From assembly GCA_030407005.1 (NCBI GenBank), contig JAUDYN010000002.1:310001-374000 (forward strand): a stretch of DNA of 64,000 bases, read 5' to 3'. A program made the position numbers and the translations under genes. Shown here one piece after another: positions 27,093 through 37,489 of the stretch. A model generated the notes under the pieces. That model did not search any database. It was not told the origin of the DNA and saw only the letters and a list, made by a program, of their open reading frames with translations. The stretch comes from Desarmillaria ectypa. Its lineage: Eukaryota; Basidiomycota; Agaricomycetes; Agaricales; Physalacriaceae. How positions within the stretch are numbered: position 1 is the first letter of the stretch; every line of letters begins with the position of its first letter.

Positions 27093-27142
27093 GGTACAGC
27101 AATGCGGGCACGTATGGATATTATGGTGACGGCGACCGCTGA

Positions 27143-27675
27143 CTTTGTTTTTTATTCTTTTGGGCTTTCTCTCTTTTTGTCCTCGCTCTTACTCCCTCCT
27201 TCCAAAGCCGCTCGTTGTTCCGTCTCTCCCTCAAGTGAATTTAATGTTATATATATCGATATCCCGTTACTACTATGCTTTGTGTTTAATTGTCGTTTTT
27301 TCCCCTTTTTCCCGTAAATATGCAGTGTGTCTGTACATATCCCCCTTCGTTTAGTTGATTGGCGGCTCTGCTTGTGTTACATATTTAGTGTACATAGGAG
27401 GGTTTACAATGATATCCGAAAAGTGTCCCGAGAAGGGACCGTGTTGTGTCAATTATCTCAGTTGCATGTCGACCGAACAAGTGTGGTATGGAAGTGTGAT
27501 AGCCGGTACCGAGTGGGCGAATACTTTGAATGCCAGAGGTACCGACGAGAGGCATTCTCAGGTTCAGGTCCCTGTCCTGGAGGGAGGGTACCTGATTAAC
27601 GGCAGTTTGAAGGTTTTGACTTGTAGTAGTAATCTCACATTAAGAATTGATAAGTCGTATACAATCACCTGTATC
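27143..27675. other. 3' region of C2H2 gene and spacer to tRNA
   Basis: Pyrimidine-rich, without a supported gene. It probably includes the 3' UTR of the transcription factor. Confidence 0.4.
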
Positions 27676-27755
27676 TCCCTCTTAGCTCAGTTGGTAGAGC
27701 GCGTCACTAGTATGAATTCATGACGAGGTCAGTCGTTCAAGTCGGCTAGAGGGAA
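27676..27755 (+). tRNA. tRNA-Thr (AGT), 7-nt intron
   Basis: The acceptor TCCCTCT/AGAGGGA, D-arm, anticodon stem CGTCA/TGACG and T-arm are identical to the minus-strand copy at 23789-23882. The loop is 14 nt. Removing TGAATTC after A37 restores C-T-AGT-A-A. The intron with its flanks forms the palindrome ATGAATTCAT. Seven nucleotides is very short for a nuclear tRNA intron. Confidence 0.88.
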
Positions 27756-29164
27756 TTAGCCTAAAAATAAAATTTATATTTCACTTTTTTTACAGGTTTG
27801 ATGTTGTATGTTGTGTGTGACGACCGATGATCCACTTTTCCTTCGTGAGCGTTTAATTTTTAACTATGCTTCATACTAATGAATCTGCAGACATACGATC
27901 TCATTTGGTCTCCGTTTTGGAGTAGGAGGCTGCCTTGGAATACTAGCCAAGCGACAGATTTCTCATTCATCAAACCGCGGAACAAACGCGAACAAAGTGG
28001 TCATGTATTTTAGTCAGACCATCAGAAGGTGAAGATGGGATTTTTATCATAGAATAACAAGCGGAATGACCTGTTGGGAACAAAGATGGCACATACACTT
28101 GTGTCTAAACAACAAAGATAGTTTGATACTAATCTTATAGAGTACGATACGCACGATTGTCTGAAAGCAGGAAGCTTTGAAGATGGCACAGCTGAAAGAA
28201 CTATATACAACTTCTTTTCCATCATCCCTCTTCGGTAGGGAACCCTGGGTGAGATGAAAAGGTGGCGATAAAATTTAAAGAAGCCTCGGAGCCGGAGAAG
28301 ACTCGCAAGTCCATTATGCGGTAAGGGAAGAGACCAAGCGAATCCGAGTACTGAATCTGATGAGCCTGGGAGATATGTGTGACAGTATAGATCTGAGATG
28401 GGCTCGATATTAATATACCCTGGGTTTTTTTTTCGCGGCTGCCGGTGGAGATGAGTACAAGGCGAGATTGATATGGCTCGTGGATGGGCGGGATTTGAAT
28501 TTGAATTTAGTGTCGCTGACCGGCGGCCCCGGGCCGACGGAATGTCGCTTGACTTCAGACCACGACAATGGGTGAAAAGGCTTCGACACGTTGCGGCTCG
28601 CTCGCGTTCCCCGTCTTGCCTAACTGAGAAGTGCGATTGATACATGGAAATCTGTTGGGACTCGCCTCGTGATCCAGTCGCAGAGACTGTGTGTGTCTTT
28701 ATTCTCGCATTCGCATAAGATCTCTCCGGTAAAATATCGATAAAAGCATGCGACAGAAATAGAAAACGAGCCATTGGTGGTGTTAGCTCCCGCGTTTCTA
28801 TCGCATGGGCCGGGTGGTATGTTATCTCTGATTCAAATTCTTCCAGTTTTTTCTTGTCGTACTAACAGAGAATTACTTCTAGGCCAACAAATCCGCGAAC
28901 GTATATACTCCCTTGAGATTTCATGTACACCGCAGTGATTGAAGCGGACTATTCTTCAGCTTCCTCCCCGTGACGCGCTTACTGGCGCACGAGGTCTGCA
29001 ATAAATAGGACGTGTCCTCTGACGGGATATCCATGAACCAGGTGAGGATAACGGTTAGTCATGGTTTTATTTTCTGAGGTTATTCTTATCCTCAGTCGTC
29101 TCCCTTTTAAAAGTATACATTACGGTGCAGCCACTGGGATGTCGCGTTATATCGCTGTTACAAA
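27756..29164. other. Intergenic region with one long unassigned frame
   Basis: A 250-codon frame with a true ATG runs on the minus strand from 28774 to 28022. It is Ser/Arg/Leu-rich, shows no motif, and has the composition expected of a chance frame, so it is not called a gene. The right edge is the promoter of the amidohydrolase at 29165. Confidence 0.45.
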
Positions 29165-30549
29165 ATGAAACTCTTCGTTCTGCTTGCTCTTACCGCGGCC
29201 TCATCCGTTTATGCTAGGGTATGGAATGATACTGGTGTCGGTGCCATCGTCTTTGAGGAGGCATGGTCAACTCCTGGACTTGCGGCGACAGTGGGGTGAG
29301 GGTTATCTCCTAACGAGACGTCGCAAATATTGATTTGAAACAATATAGTGGTGCACCGGCTCTTGGTGCGCATGCTCTTTGATATATTTCGCCAATCTGA
29401 ATGGACACTGCGGCAGGCAAAACTATCGCAGAACTCCGAGCGAATCTCGTTGATGTCCATAATCATAGACTGGCGCTTATGGATGAGTTCGGTATTGACT
29501 TCGTAAGCGACGCCACCGTTCTCTGAAGATTAGCTGATCTAGGAACGGCCCACTCAGATGGTTCTCTCTTGCGTACAGCCTTGCGTCCAAGGAATATCTG
29601 ATCCGGAAAAAGCAGCCGCAATGGCCGTTGATCTCAACAACAACTTGGCGGATATTATTTCGAATAATACTCTCCGGTTTGGCGCCTTTGCGGCTTTGGC
29701 TATGCATAACGCCTCTGTGGCTGCTCAAGAACTCAATCGGACCGTTAATGAACTGGGTTTCCTCGGAGCTTTGGTCAATGATTATCAACAGTCTGGGCCA
29801 GATAACGGTATGTCCCCGTGCTACCCCCACATAGCACGAGGTGTCTAATGTGACTACAGACACACTCCTGTACTATGATCAGCCGGAATACGATGAATTC
29901 TGGCAGATGGTGACGGACCTGGACGTACCGGTGTACTTTCATCCTAGAACGAATGTCGAGCCTATTTTGTCGCTCGTTTATGGCCATGGCTTTGGTCTGA
30001 ACGGCCCTGCCCAAGAATTCGCCGCAACACTGTCATCGCATATATTGGGATTATGCACAAACGGGGTTTTCGAGTAAGCGCCTTTTACGTTTGCGTTTGC
30101 GTACATGTGCGACTAACAAACGTGGACAGCCGGTTCCCAACTCTTAAAATTATTGTTGGCCATCTTGGGGAGAGACTTCCCTCGGATTTAGTCAGAACTG
30201 ATGAACGTAAGTCTTGTAAATGGTATATCACCTTTCGCGGTTTTGACTTATCCGTTGTAAAGAACTCCTTCGCCAAGTTCCCCTGGGAATTCCTATGCAG
30301 CGGAATGCCTCCTCGTATTGGCTCACGAACCTGTATGAGACGACTTCTGGAAATTTCGTAACGCCACTGTTGCAGTTCCATGCGTCCCAAATAGGTTTGG
30401 ATAGGATTATGCATTCGATTGATTATCCTTTCGCTCTGATTAGTGAAGGTTCGGAATGGGTCGATAGTCTAACAGACGTATTGACAGAGGAAGAGCTGCT
30501 AAGGCTAAAGAGAGGAACCACGATAAAGGTATTGAAATTGAATGGCTGA
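29165..30549 (+). CDS. Amidohydrolase-2 family (decarboxylase-like), predicted secreted
   Basis: TIM-barrel metal-dependent hydrolase/decarboxylase related to 2,3-dihydroxybenzoate and gamma-resorcylate decarboxylases. The ATG at 29165 gives a signal peptide, MKLFVLLALTAASSVYA. The candidate first metal ligand Glu is in IVFEEAW. Later blocks are VDVHNHRLALMDEFGIDF, VLSCVQPCVQG, GFLGALVNDYQ, PVYFHPRTN (ligand His), IIVGHLGERLP (His and Glu) and MHSIDYPF (Asp). The end is KVLKLNG. About seven exons splice in frame, including DEQ/LLRQVPLGIPMQRNAS across the intron that starts near 30206. Length is about 370 aa. The family normally acts in the cytosol on aromatic acids, so the leader peptide is unexpected. 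The reaction here is not proven; it may be a decarboxylase or a hydrolase. Confidence 0.82.
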
Positions 30550-30881
30550 GATTGTCTGTTGTCCGAATGTGAGTCTGCGATAATACAAAACCACCTTCGC
30601 TCCATTCTTCTCTCCGTCGTTCGTGATGCAATACGCTTGTTGATGTGTGGCATGTGTGAAAGATTGGCCTCTTCTTTTTGCGGACACGTCTCTGAGTATC
30701 CAGGAACTCATGGAAATATTTATAGCTTTATAGGCGCCTGTTCGTTTGGTTGTTCAGCCTTCTATCATTAAAAAGTTCAAAGCGCAACGAGCCTTGTTGT
30801 TAATCCCAGAGGTGATGATACAATTTGTCCCTTTAATGTACGTTTCGACAGCCAAGTTTCCTGTCTCTAGTCTCCAGAAAC
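30550..30881. other. Spacer between convergent genes
   Basis: This is the 3' region of the amidohydrolase (+) facing the 3' end of the minus-strand locus at 30882. No gene or repeat is seen. Confidence 0.45.
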
Positions 30882-32728
30882 TCACTTCTTTTTAGAATAA
30901 TCTAACCAGTCCAACCACGAGTCAGACTCCAAATCCACCCTCCGGCTCGTCTTCATCATGCGATGGAGCCTCGAGAAAGTTACTCTGGCTTCCAGGTTGA
31001 ACTTCCAGTCTTCGTCGCACCAAATTTCTTTGACCTTGAACCGAAAGGTCTCATCCCTGGATGCGAACATTTTCTTGTAAACAACCTCTGGTTCCCTATC
31101 AAACCTTTGCAAGATATCCATCATCCTGTTGCCTGGGTCACTATCATGGAGTGATGTGACCATCAGTAATTGATGCAATGCGTCCTTCCTATATGCCATA
31201 TCAAGGGCGAATACCCACTCGCCTAAAACCTTCGCAACTTTGAAGGGCCCGCAGTCGACATCATAGTTACACAAAAACACCCGTTCTGGGTTTCGCTGCT
31301 TGAATGCGAACCCGGGATTTTCATAAAACATCGCGGCGAGATCTTCCTCCTTCGGCGTGGCAGACGATGATTGGCCCAAATTTGGCCCGTCATCTTCCAT
31401 GTCTCGTTTTACAGGAGATGGGGTATTCGGCGCACGACTGGAGCTACGATGCCGTCTTTCAGATCTCTTGGGTGCTGCGGGACTCGGTTCCGAATTATCT
31501 GTAAATGCCTCTCTGATTCTGGCAAGGAGCTCCGAGTCTTCTGAATCATCGTCGTAGCTAACAAAACCGTTTAGTCTTCTTCCTCTGGCATGTAGATGGG
31601 TGGGGTATTCTCACCTGAAGGGAGTATCTGAGTCGAGGTTGTTGAGCTCATCTAACTCGACAGGATTTACCGCAGGCTCAGAACGTAAATTCTCAGAGGT
31701 AGCCCTCGACTGGTCCGTGTTTCCTTGCGGGCATTGGCTCTTTTGCCCGTTATTCGCCCTATTAAAGATGTTACTTCGCCTGTTCCTCCAAATTTGAACT
31801 GGGCACACTCTGGTTTGTTCTTCGGGTCATCAACGCACGGTGCTTTGCTCCGCATCGCCTCTACGATGTCTGCAAAGTTCTTTCGAGGTCTATGAGTACC
31901 TGTGTGTATTCAGCGATTTGTTTTGGATGATGTTGGTGGCTCACTTTGTTTCCTTGACATAGACAGTCACAAATTGATAAGGAGATCTAGCTCTTTCACC
32001 AATAATCAGTGGATCTATTACATGCGACGCTCGATACACAGAGATGGGATCGGATTGGCCCAAGTCCCTGTCACAAATATCATATGTGAACTGAAAACCC
32101 CGACCAGAAGACGTACTCTATTTTGGCAATTCTCTTCTTCGTTTCCGGCGTCATAGGTTTCGGATCAGCCCACTGGGGCGCGACAATTCTCTCGAATTTA
32201 TGATCCTGCTTCCGACTTCTGCGAGTAGGGTTAAGCAACTCGCGGATGTTGGTGTAACCTCACGCACAAATAAAAATCGAGGAGATCCAATGATCCCAAC
32301 ACTACCGGATCTGGTGCAACGGGGAATATGCCTTGTGTGATAATTTCACGGCCGATTGGGCACAGATGAATTTCATTTCATACCTGTTTCTTTGTGAGCG
32401 CCATCAAATGTCCTATGCGAGCTCGGGTACCACTCCTTGCTAGATTGTATGGCCGTTGTCCTACAAATGCTTTCTAGGTATTCATTTCGTCGAAGGTGCT
32501 CAGGGCTCGTCGCTTCCGGTCCATTCTTTCGACTTCCCTGGTCCACCAATCCTCAAACTGCTGTCTACTCCCAAAGGTCCAGGATAGACGTCTTCTGCCT
32601 TCATCGATGTGACTGGAATCGTTTTCCTGAGAATGCGAAGTCTGTATTATCGAGAGAAAGTGATGCAAGGAATGCGAGATGGTGATACAAGCGTTCAAGT
32701 TTATACTATTTTTCGGTCGACCATCCAT
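30882..32728 (-). CDS. Unrecognised gene, locus A of a related pair, probably damaged
   Basis: I do not recognise the family. The 3' exon (about 31560 down to 30882) reads through a Ser/Arg-rich linker into a domain of about 140 aa with VFLCNYDVDCGPFKVAKVLG, WCDEDWKFNLEARVTFSRLH and the tail SWLDWLDYSKKK. An exon at about 31618-31770 joins it in frame through SDTPF-SYDDDSED. A further piece (RKNFADIVEAMRSKAP) lies near 31850. The presumed first exon (ATG 32728) contains QFEDWWTREVERMDRKRRAL and STFDEMN, then meets TAG, whereas the corresponding part of locus B stays open. This suggests a one-base frameshift here. Both ends align by eye with locus B (33369-35140), so the two look like an old tandem duplication. 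Confidence 0.42.
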
Positions 32729-33368
32729 AATCCAGTGTATGCAAAGCTAATGGACGATATATCGATAACGGCGCCTGGGACCCACTGTTCCTGTTTCTTG
32801 ATGCGATTCGGTATGTCACACGCTTGGGCGCTTATTCACCTTGACTACAAAGTCACATCATATCTTCATTAACTTAGAATTTTTCTGCTCGCCCTGGAAA
32901 TAGGCAAGCATCTGGTCTGCTATTACAGATAACCTGCACGTTTTTAGTTTGCCAGTGCCGACCTTTTAGCGGACGATGATGCAGGGGATCGAGATTTGTA
33001 TCATCACGCTCCCATACCATTGCTCGGCACTTGGGCACGAAGACTATCATTTGGCATATATGTTTTTAAGATTTTAATGTGTACGTTCATACACTTGGAT
33101 GAGATGTTGTTTACTGGTGCGCTAACCAGTCATGGCAGAATTGATCACCAAATCTTATCTCGAATGCACGATCGTCTCGATCATTAGCTCTTCGACACGA
33201 AGTGCCAAACCTTACCCTAGATCTCCCTAGATTCAGGCTAATTGGGGCGTCATGCCGAATATTAAAAGACCTGCTATATGAAGATATCCCGCCGTCTTCT
33301 CTGATTGGTCCATCACAGAAGCGCATTATTGGGAGACTAACGAAGAACACTCGAACGCAAGTATCAAT
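32729..33368. other. Spacer between loci A and B
   Basis: No supported gene. It is presumably the promoter of locus A and 3' region of locus B. Short frames at 32609-32872 and 33111-33350 have no features. Confidence 0.4.
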
Positions 33369-35140
33369 CTACATCCACAAGGATTCAGATTCACTCTCCA
33401 TCCTTAGACTCTGGCGTAGCATGTCCTTCAGCTCATCGAACGTCACTTTACGCTCTAACCCGAACATCCACTCCTCATCAATGTAAACGTCGACAACCTT
33501 GTAATGGGTACCCTTCTTTGTGACTATCACCCGTTTATGGATAGAGTTCGGACGGCGAAGGAGCATTTGCACGAGGTCCTCAGCCACTTTGCTATCTGCC
33601 ACTGGACGACATGACTGTAATAACTGTCGCATCTGCTCCTTTGTATACGTCAAGTTGACCACGAAGGACCAGACGTTGCCCTTTATGCCTCCTCGAACCA
33701 CCCTAAAGGGTGTCTCGCGGTTTCCTCTGCGAAGCAGAAAGTATTGCGTCGGGTTGATATATTTTGTTGTTATAACGAAGAAGGGATCTCGTTCGAATCT
33801 ATCGACAAGACCGAGACATTCCTCCGTGGTGTCCTTACTAGTAGAATGGTATGGAGAGGGCTTGCGTGTCATGCGACTCGAAAGCGGAGAGCGATTTAGG
33901 GCGTCGCTATGTGTTCCCGATGGGTCAGCCTGAGGCTCGGGAGGATCGCTAAGATTGCTGATGATCCTCGTAAAGGCTGATACCCTGGAGGTAGGCGCGC
34001 CCTCTTCTTCAACGACTTCTCCTCTAACGCGGAAATCAGGTGATGAGATCACTGAGGTCTGCACAGACCTCAATAAGGGCTCCTCGTCTGACAGGGTGGC
34101 ATCGTCAAAATGGAAGGCACCAGTAGTGCCATTATCCGAAGCACTAGAATGAGCATCCAACTTATCCCTGTCGTTATAAGAGTCGGGCGACCTTTAAAAC
34201 CACGCTTTAATGCAATATGCGACAGCCGCGATGCATATGGCGTACTGGAGATCTCTCCCGAACACGTTATGGTTAAACGGCAGCTCCTTCCCCTCAGATT
34301 TCGCTTGAGCCGGTTGTTGTTCTTTAGTATTGAGCTCGATTACCGCGTTATATCTCTCCTGTCTTCGTTGAATTGTAGGATTTTCAGTCGCTTTTGGATG
34401 CAGCGCGCGTGTTCTGTACTGTGTGTCAGTTCCTTTCGTTGTCAACGACGAAACCATGATGTGTACTCGAGCTCATCAATCCGGCTATGCAGAATCTCAC
34501 AATCAATTCTGCTCACCTCGGGCTCTGGACCTAGGAGGTGCCGAGGTTCGAGCAGCCTTGTGTACTCATACATGCCATACATGTCCTGGCAGTTGATTTG
34601 ATTTCTACAAGAAAGGACGTTTACGCAACATGTCGCGGGGACGGATTCTGAAACTCACAAATAGAACTCAAAATAATCTAGCGTGCGCCACTGTAAACGC
34701 GTTGAGATCATGGGGAATACACCTCTGATGATAGTCTTGATGGCGGATCGAGCGCTGATAGGTGTAAGCATGTAGCTGAGCACGTAAGTCAGGAATGCCA
34801 TCTGAAAAAGTACTAGTGCTTACTCTTCATATGTTTCCGGCATTTGGTTACACAGATTATCCATCTTCATCAAATACTCGTCCATTTCGTGGAACGACTG
34901 CAGCTTTTTCCTATCTTCGGTGAATTGGTCAACTATCTGGCACCACCTGTCCTCGAACTTTTCCATGTTTCCGAAGACCAGCACTTTTATTTCATCTTCA
35001 CTTTTACCCGCGAGATGATTGTTCTCCTTCAGGAACTGTTGAAGATACTCCGCCTGAGGGATACGTAAAACGGAAGTAAAGTGGTAGAGTGCTTTGCCTA
35101 ATCGACAAGCGACTTTTTCATCGTGATCACTGCTGCTCAT
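33369..35140 (-). CDS. Unrecognised gene, locus B of a related pair
   Basis: The family is not recognised. The first exon (ATG 35140, MSSSDHDEKVACRLGKALYH) is helical and charged: FEDRWCQIVDQFTEDRKKLQ then SFHEMDEYLMKMDNL. Middle exons give RTLDYFEFYLNQINCQDMYG and MYEYTRLLEPRHLLGPEPE. Then comes a basic stretch followed by a hydrophobic segment (YAICIAAVAYCIKAWF). The 3' part from about 34190 is acidic and ends in a domain with FFVITTKYINPTQYFLLRRG, TPFRVVRGGIKGNVWSFVV and YIDEEWMFGLERKVTFDELK, closing with SESESLWM. Between the hydrophobic segment and the 3' part there is an in-frame TAA at 34194. A 33-nt intron or a CAA-to-TAA change would explain it, and I cannot decide. One junction near 34800 is also unclear in phase. 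Confidence 0.5.
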
Positions 35141-35268
35141 GGTTGTGGGGTGTTGAGTTACTTTCAATGGGAGCAATCAAGCATGTAAAATTGCACGCTA
35201 GCTACCATGCGGTGGGCATGAGGTAATATCCGGTACTATACTTACTAGGAGTATAAAATATATATTGG

Positions 35269-35352
35269 TCCCTCTTAGCTCAGTGGTAGAGCGTGTCACT
35301 CGTATCTGTAGTGGCGATGACAAGGTCAGTCGTTCAATCCGGCTAGCGGGAA
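35269..35352 (+). tRNA. tRNA-Thr (CGT), 12-nt intron
   Basis: Acceptor TCCCTCT/AGCGGGA (one mismatch), D-arm GCTC-AGTGGTA-GAGC, anticodon stem TGTCA/TGACA and T-loop TTCAATC. The loop is 19 nt. Removing 12 nt after A37 leaves C-T-CGT-A-A, anticodon CGT. It lies 128 nt from the ATG of locus B on the opposite strand. Confidence 0.88.
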
Positions 35353-35670
35353 TTTTTGGACCTCACTTCGCTCTTTGGTTTCAATTCCGGTAGCACCGAG
35401 GTCCGATGCTCATTCTTCAACGCTGAGTAAATACTGGTCGGACTCAAAATTGAAGCACCTCAAATTATAAACTAAATGTCCGGACTACGTACCTTCAGGT
35501 GTGAAAACCAAAATTGTATGCACTAGTATGCGCAAACACATATATTGACTATTACCGGACAGATGAGTTAACTATGGCTTCCTCTGGGTTAATCGCGTGG
35601 TCTGAAAAAGGGTAATGCTCGCCTCTGAATCGCACAGACATGTAAAATATGAAACTAATAAGTTGGCGAA
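35353..35670. other. Spacer between two tRNA-Thr genes
   Basis: No gene or repeat seen. Confidence 0.4.
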
Positions 35671-35743
35671 TCCTCCTTAGCTCAGTTGGTAGAGCGCGTC
35701 ACTTGTAATGACGAGGTCAGTCGTTCAAGTCGGCTAGGGGGAA
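35671..35743 (+). tRNA. tRNA-Thr (TGT), no intron
   Basis: Acceptor TCCTCCT/AGGGGGA, D-arm GCTC-AGTTGGTA-GAGC, anticodon stem CGTCA/TGACG with a normal 7-nt loop C-T-TGT-A-A, and T-arm AGTCG-TTCAAGT-CGGCT. The anticodon TGT reads ACA. It is the only intronless member of the five and completes the Thr isoacceptor set within this cluster. Confidence 0.92.
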
Positions 35744-36219
35744 TTCAGGTTGAACATGGATTTCTAAATATCTTTTCTGTGTCGACCAGGCAGCAGGGCT
35801 AGGGGTCCTCTAGCTCTCAAGTGAGGCTGAGCACTAAACACGGGGAACTCCTTTAGTCCTTTGGGGTGGACCTTACAACAGAAACTCGATTTTTGAGGTA
35901 ATCTCAAAATGTATACTCTCCCCGGCGGTATCAATTCATATGTTGTCACGGGGCTCCACCCAACAGTCTGAAGTATTTATGCTTCTCCCTCGGACGCGAT
36001 AGTATAGACATCATCTGAAATAAGTTGGCTTGACCTACAACTCACCAGTTGTAAACGTACATCGAGCCATTGCGCCACGCTGTATTTTAGTAGGTCAGTT
36101 TGCAAGGCAAGTTAGAATCAACCGTGGCAGCTGACAGTATACATTGCTATCTGATATCGTTACAAGAATGCAATTGAAACAAAGAGTCCAATGGTCCAAG
36201 AAAAGTCCGAGTCCTATCG
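35744..36219. other. Spacer with a weak tRNA-like fragment
   Basis: No supported gene. On the minus strand around 36020-36090 there is a stem-loop resembling part of a tRNA, but it lacks a proper T-arm. Confidence 0.35.
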
Positions 36220-37489
36220 TTATGGTCCTTGTACCATGTCTACCTCCAGGATTCCCCTATCGCTCAACATGCCCATTCCCCTTCTCACTGCGGCTAAGCA
36301 CTCCCTCTCCAATGGGTCCCTCATGGACCGTTTCATATCCCTGACAGGTATTTCAAACCTAACCTTTTTGTTCACTACCATCATTGCCTCCTCTAGTCGC
36401 CTCCACTCATCCCGGGGACAATCTATAATGGCTTTAGGGTGAGATCGCAAATTAAAAGTGACAGTCTCCATGCGGGACGTGTCGCGTGAGTATCGCTGAA
36501 AAAATAACTCCGTCAATCCAGATAACACGGTGTGGTTGGCTACGCGGTCGGAAAAGAAGTTGGAGAAGTAACATGTGATGTTCGGGACGTGGGAGATATC
36601 CAAACCGTTCGTTGCTGTAATGGTCAGAATTGAGTCGTATTCAAAGCGAGTGTATAGGTGGTAACGTACATGACGAGAAACCGTGAAACACGACCTCTTC
36701 TAGCGCATCGCCGGCAGCTTCGAGAAGACGCTGGAGATGGTCGCTCTGGTCACCATGATCAGACCAGACTTGGAGCCTTCGAAGGGAACTGAGGTCCAAC
36801 GGAGAGTGAGGGTGGGTGAGTGTGTCAATGAGAACGACGGGAACATTCTGTATGCGTAGATATCGGAGCTTTGGTCTCTGAGAAAGCTGTTCATCATTGA
36901 TGGGGGTATTGTGCTCGCGGTCCGGATGCGCCTGGAGGCTGAGCTGGTCGCTGATGTATACATTCATCAATCGCAACTCTGTCAGATCACGGCTGTTGCT
37001 GAACAGCTGGAGAAAGTCGGCAGGTTGTAGGAAAGATGTATAGTTTAAGGAAAGAGATTTGAGGTGGGGTAGGGAGAAGCTTTGACACAACGAAGTACGG
37101 ATGTCGCTTGAGCCGTCCCACCTCCGGTCGTAGTGTCGTCCTGAGATGGTCATGTTTCTCAGGTTGCTTAGGGAGCCGAGTATCCGTGGCACGACATCCT
37201 GGTCCTGTGTAAACCAGCTGTTCTTCCCCCAGGTAAAGTTGTAGATGATGAAGTTCTTGACGAGGGGCGCGATACGTTTCGATCGCGCAAGCAATTTCAG
37301 GAAATCGACCGAAGGATTGTGTACCCGACTAGAGTCATCTCGAGAGTCGAGTACGACAGAGGAGAAGAGAAGCTTCTGGGAGTGAGGAAAGAATGATTGC
37401 GACACGAGAGAGCATGCTTTGAGCGCCTCTCGGTCGTCCGCAAGTTCGTCAATGATGGCCTGAACGAGTTCTTGTGGGAATAAATCCAT
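36220..37489 (-). CDS. F-box protein with leucine-rich-repeat-like body
   Basis: Probable substrate adaptor of an SCF ubiquitin ligase. The ATG at 37489 gives MDLFPQELVQAIIDELADDR, an N-terminal F-box continuing ALKACSLVSQSFFPHSQKLL. The body has irregular leucine-rich strands such as LSNLRNMTISG, LPHLKSLSLNYTSF, DLTELRLMNVYI, PKLRYLRIQNVPVVLIDTL and LSSLRRLQVWSDHG. An intron near 36606-36671 (donor GTACGT) joins VVFHGFSS to TNGLDISHVPNITCYFSNFF. The protein ends EVDMVQGP at 36220. Total length is about 400 aa. F-box genes of this kind are numerous and fast-evolving in Agaricomycetes. The target is unknown. No defect was seen. Confidence 0.8.

Noticed and set aside
28022..28774. 250-codon ATG frame on the minus strand
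   Set aside because: No domain, no compositional or splice support, and Ser/Arg/Leu-rich like a chance antisense frame.
36020..36090. tRNA-like hairpin on the minus strand with a GGT-like loop
   Set aside because: No TTCAA-type T-loop, no paired acceptor stem and an 8-nt anticodon loop. At most a relic.
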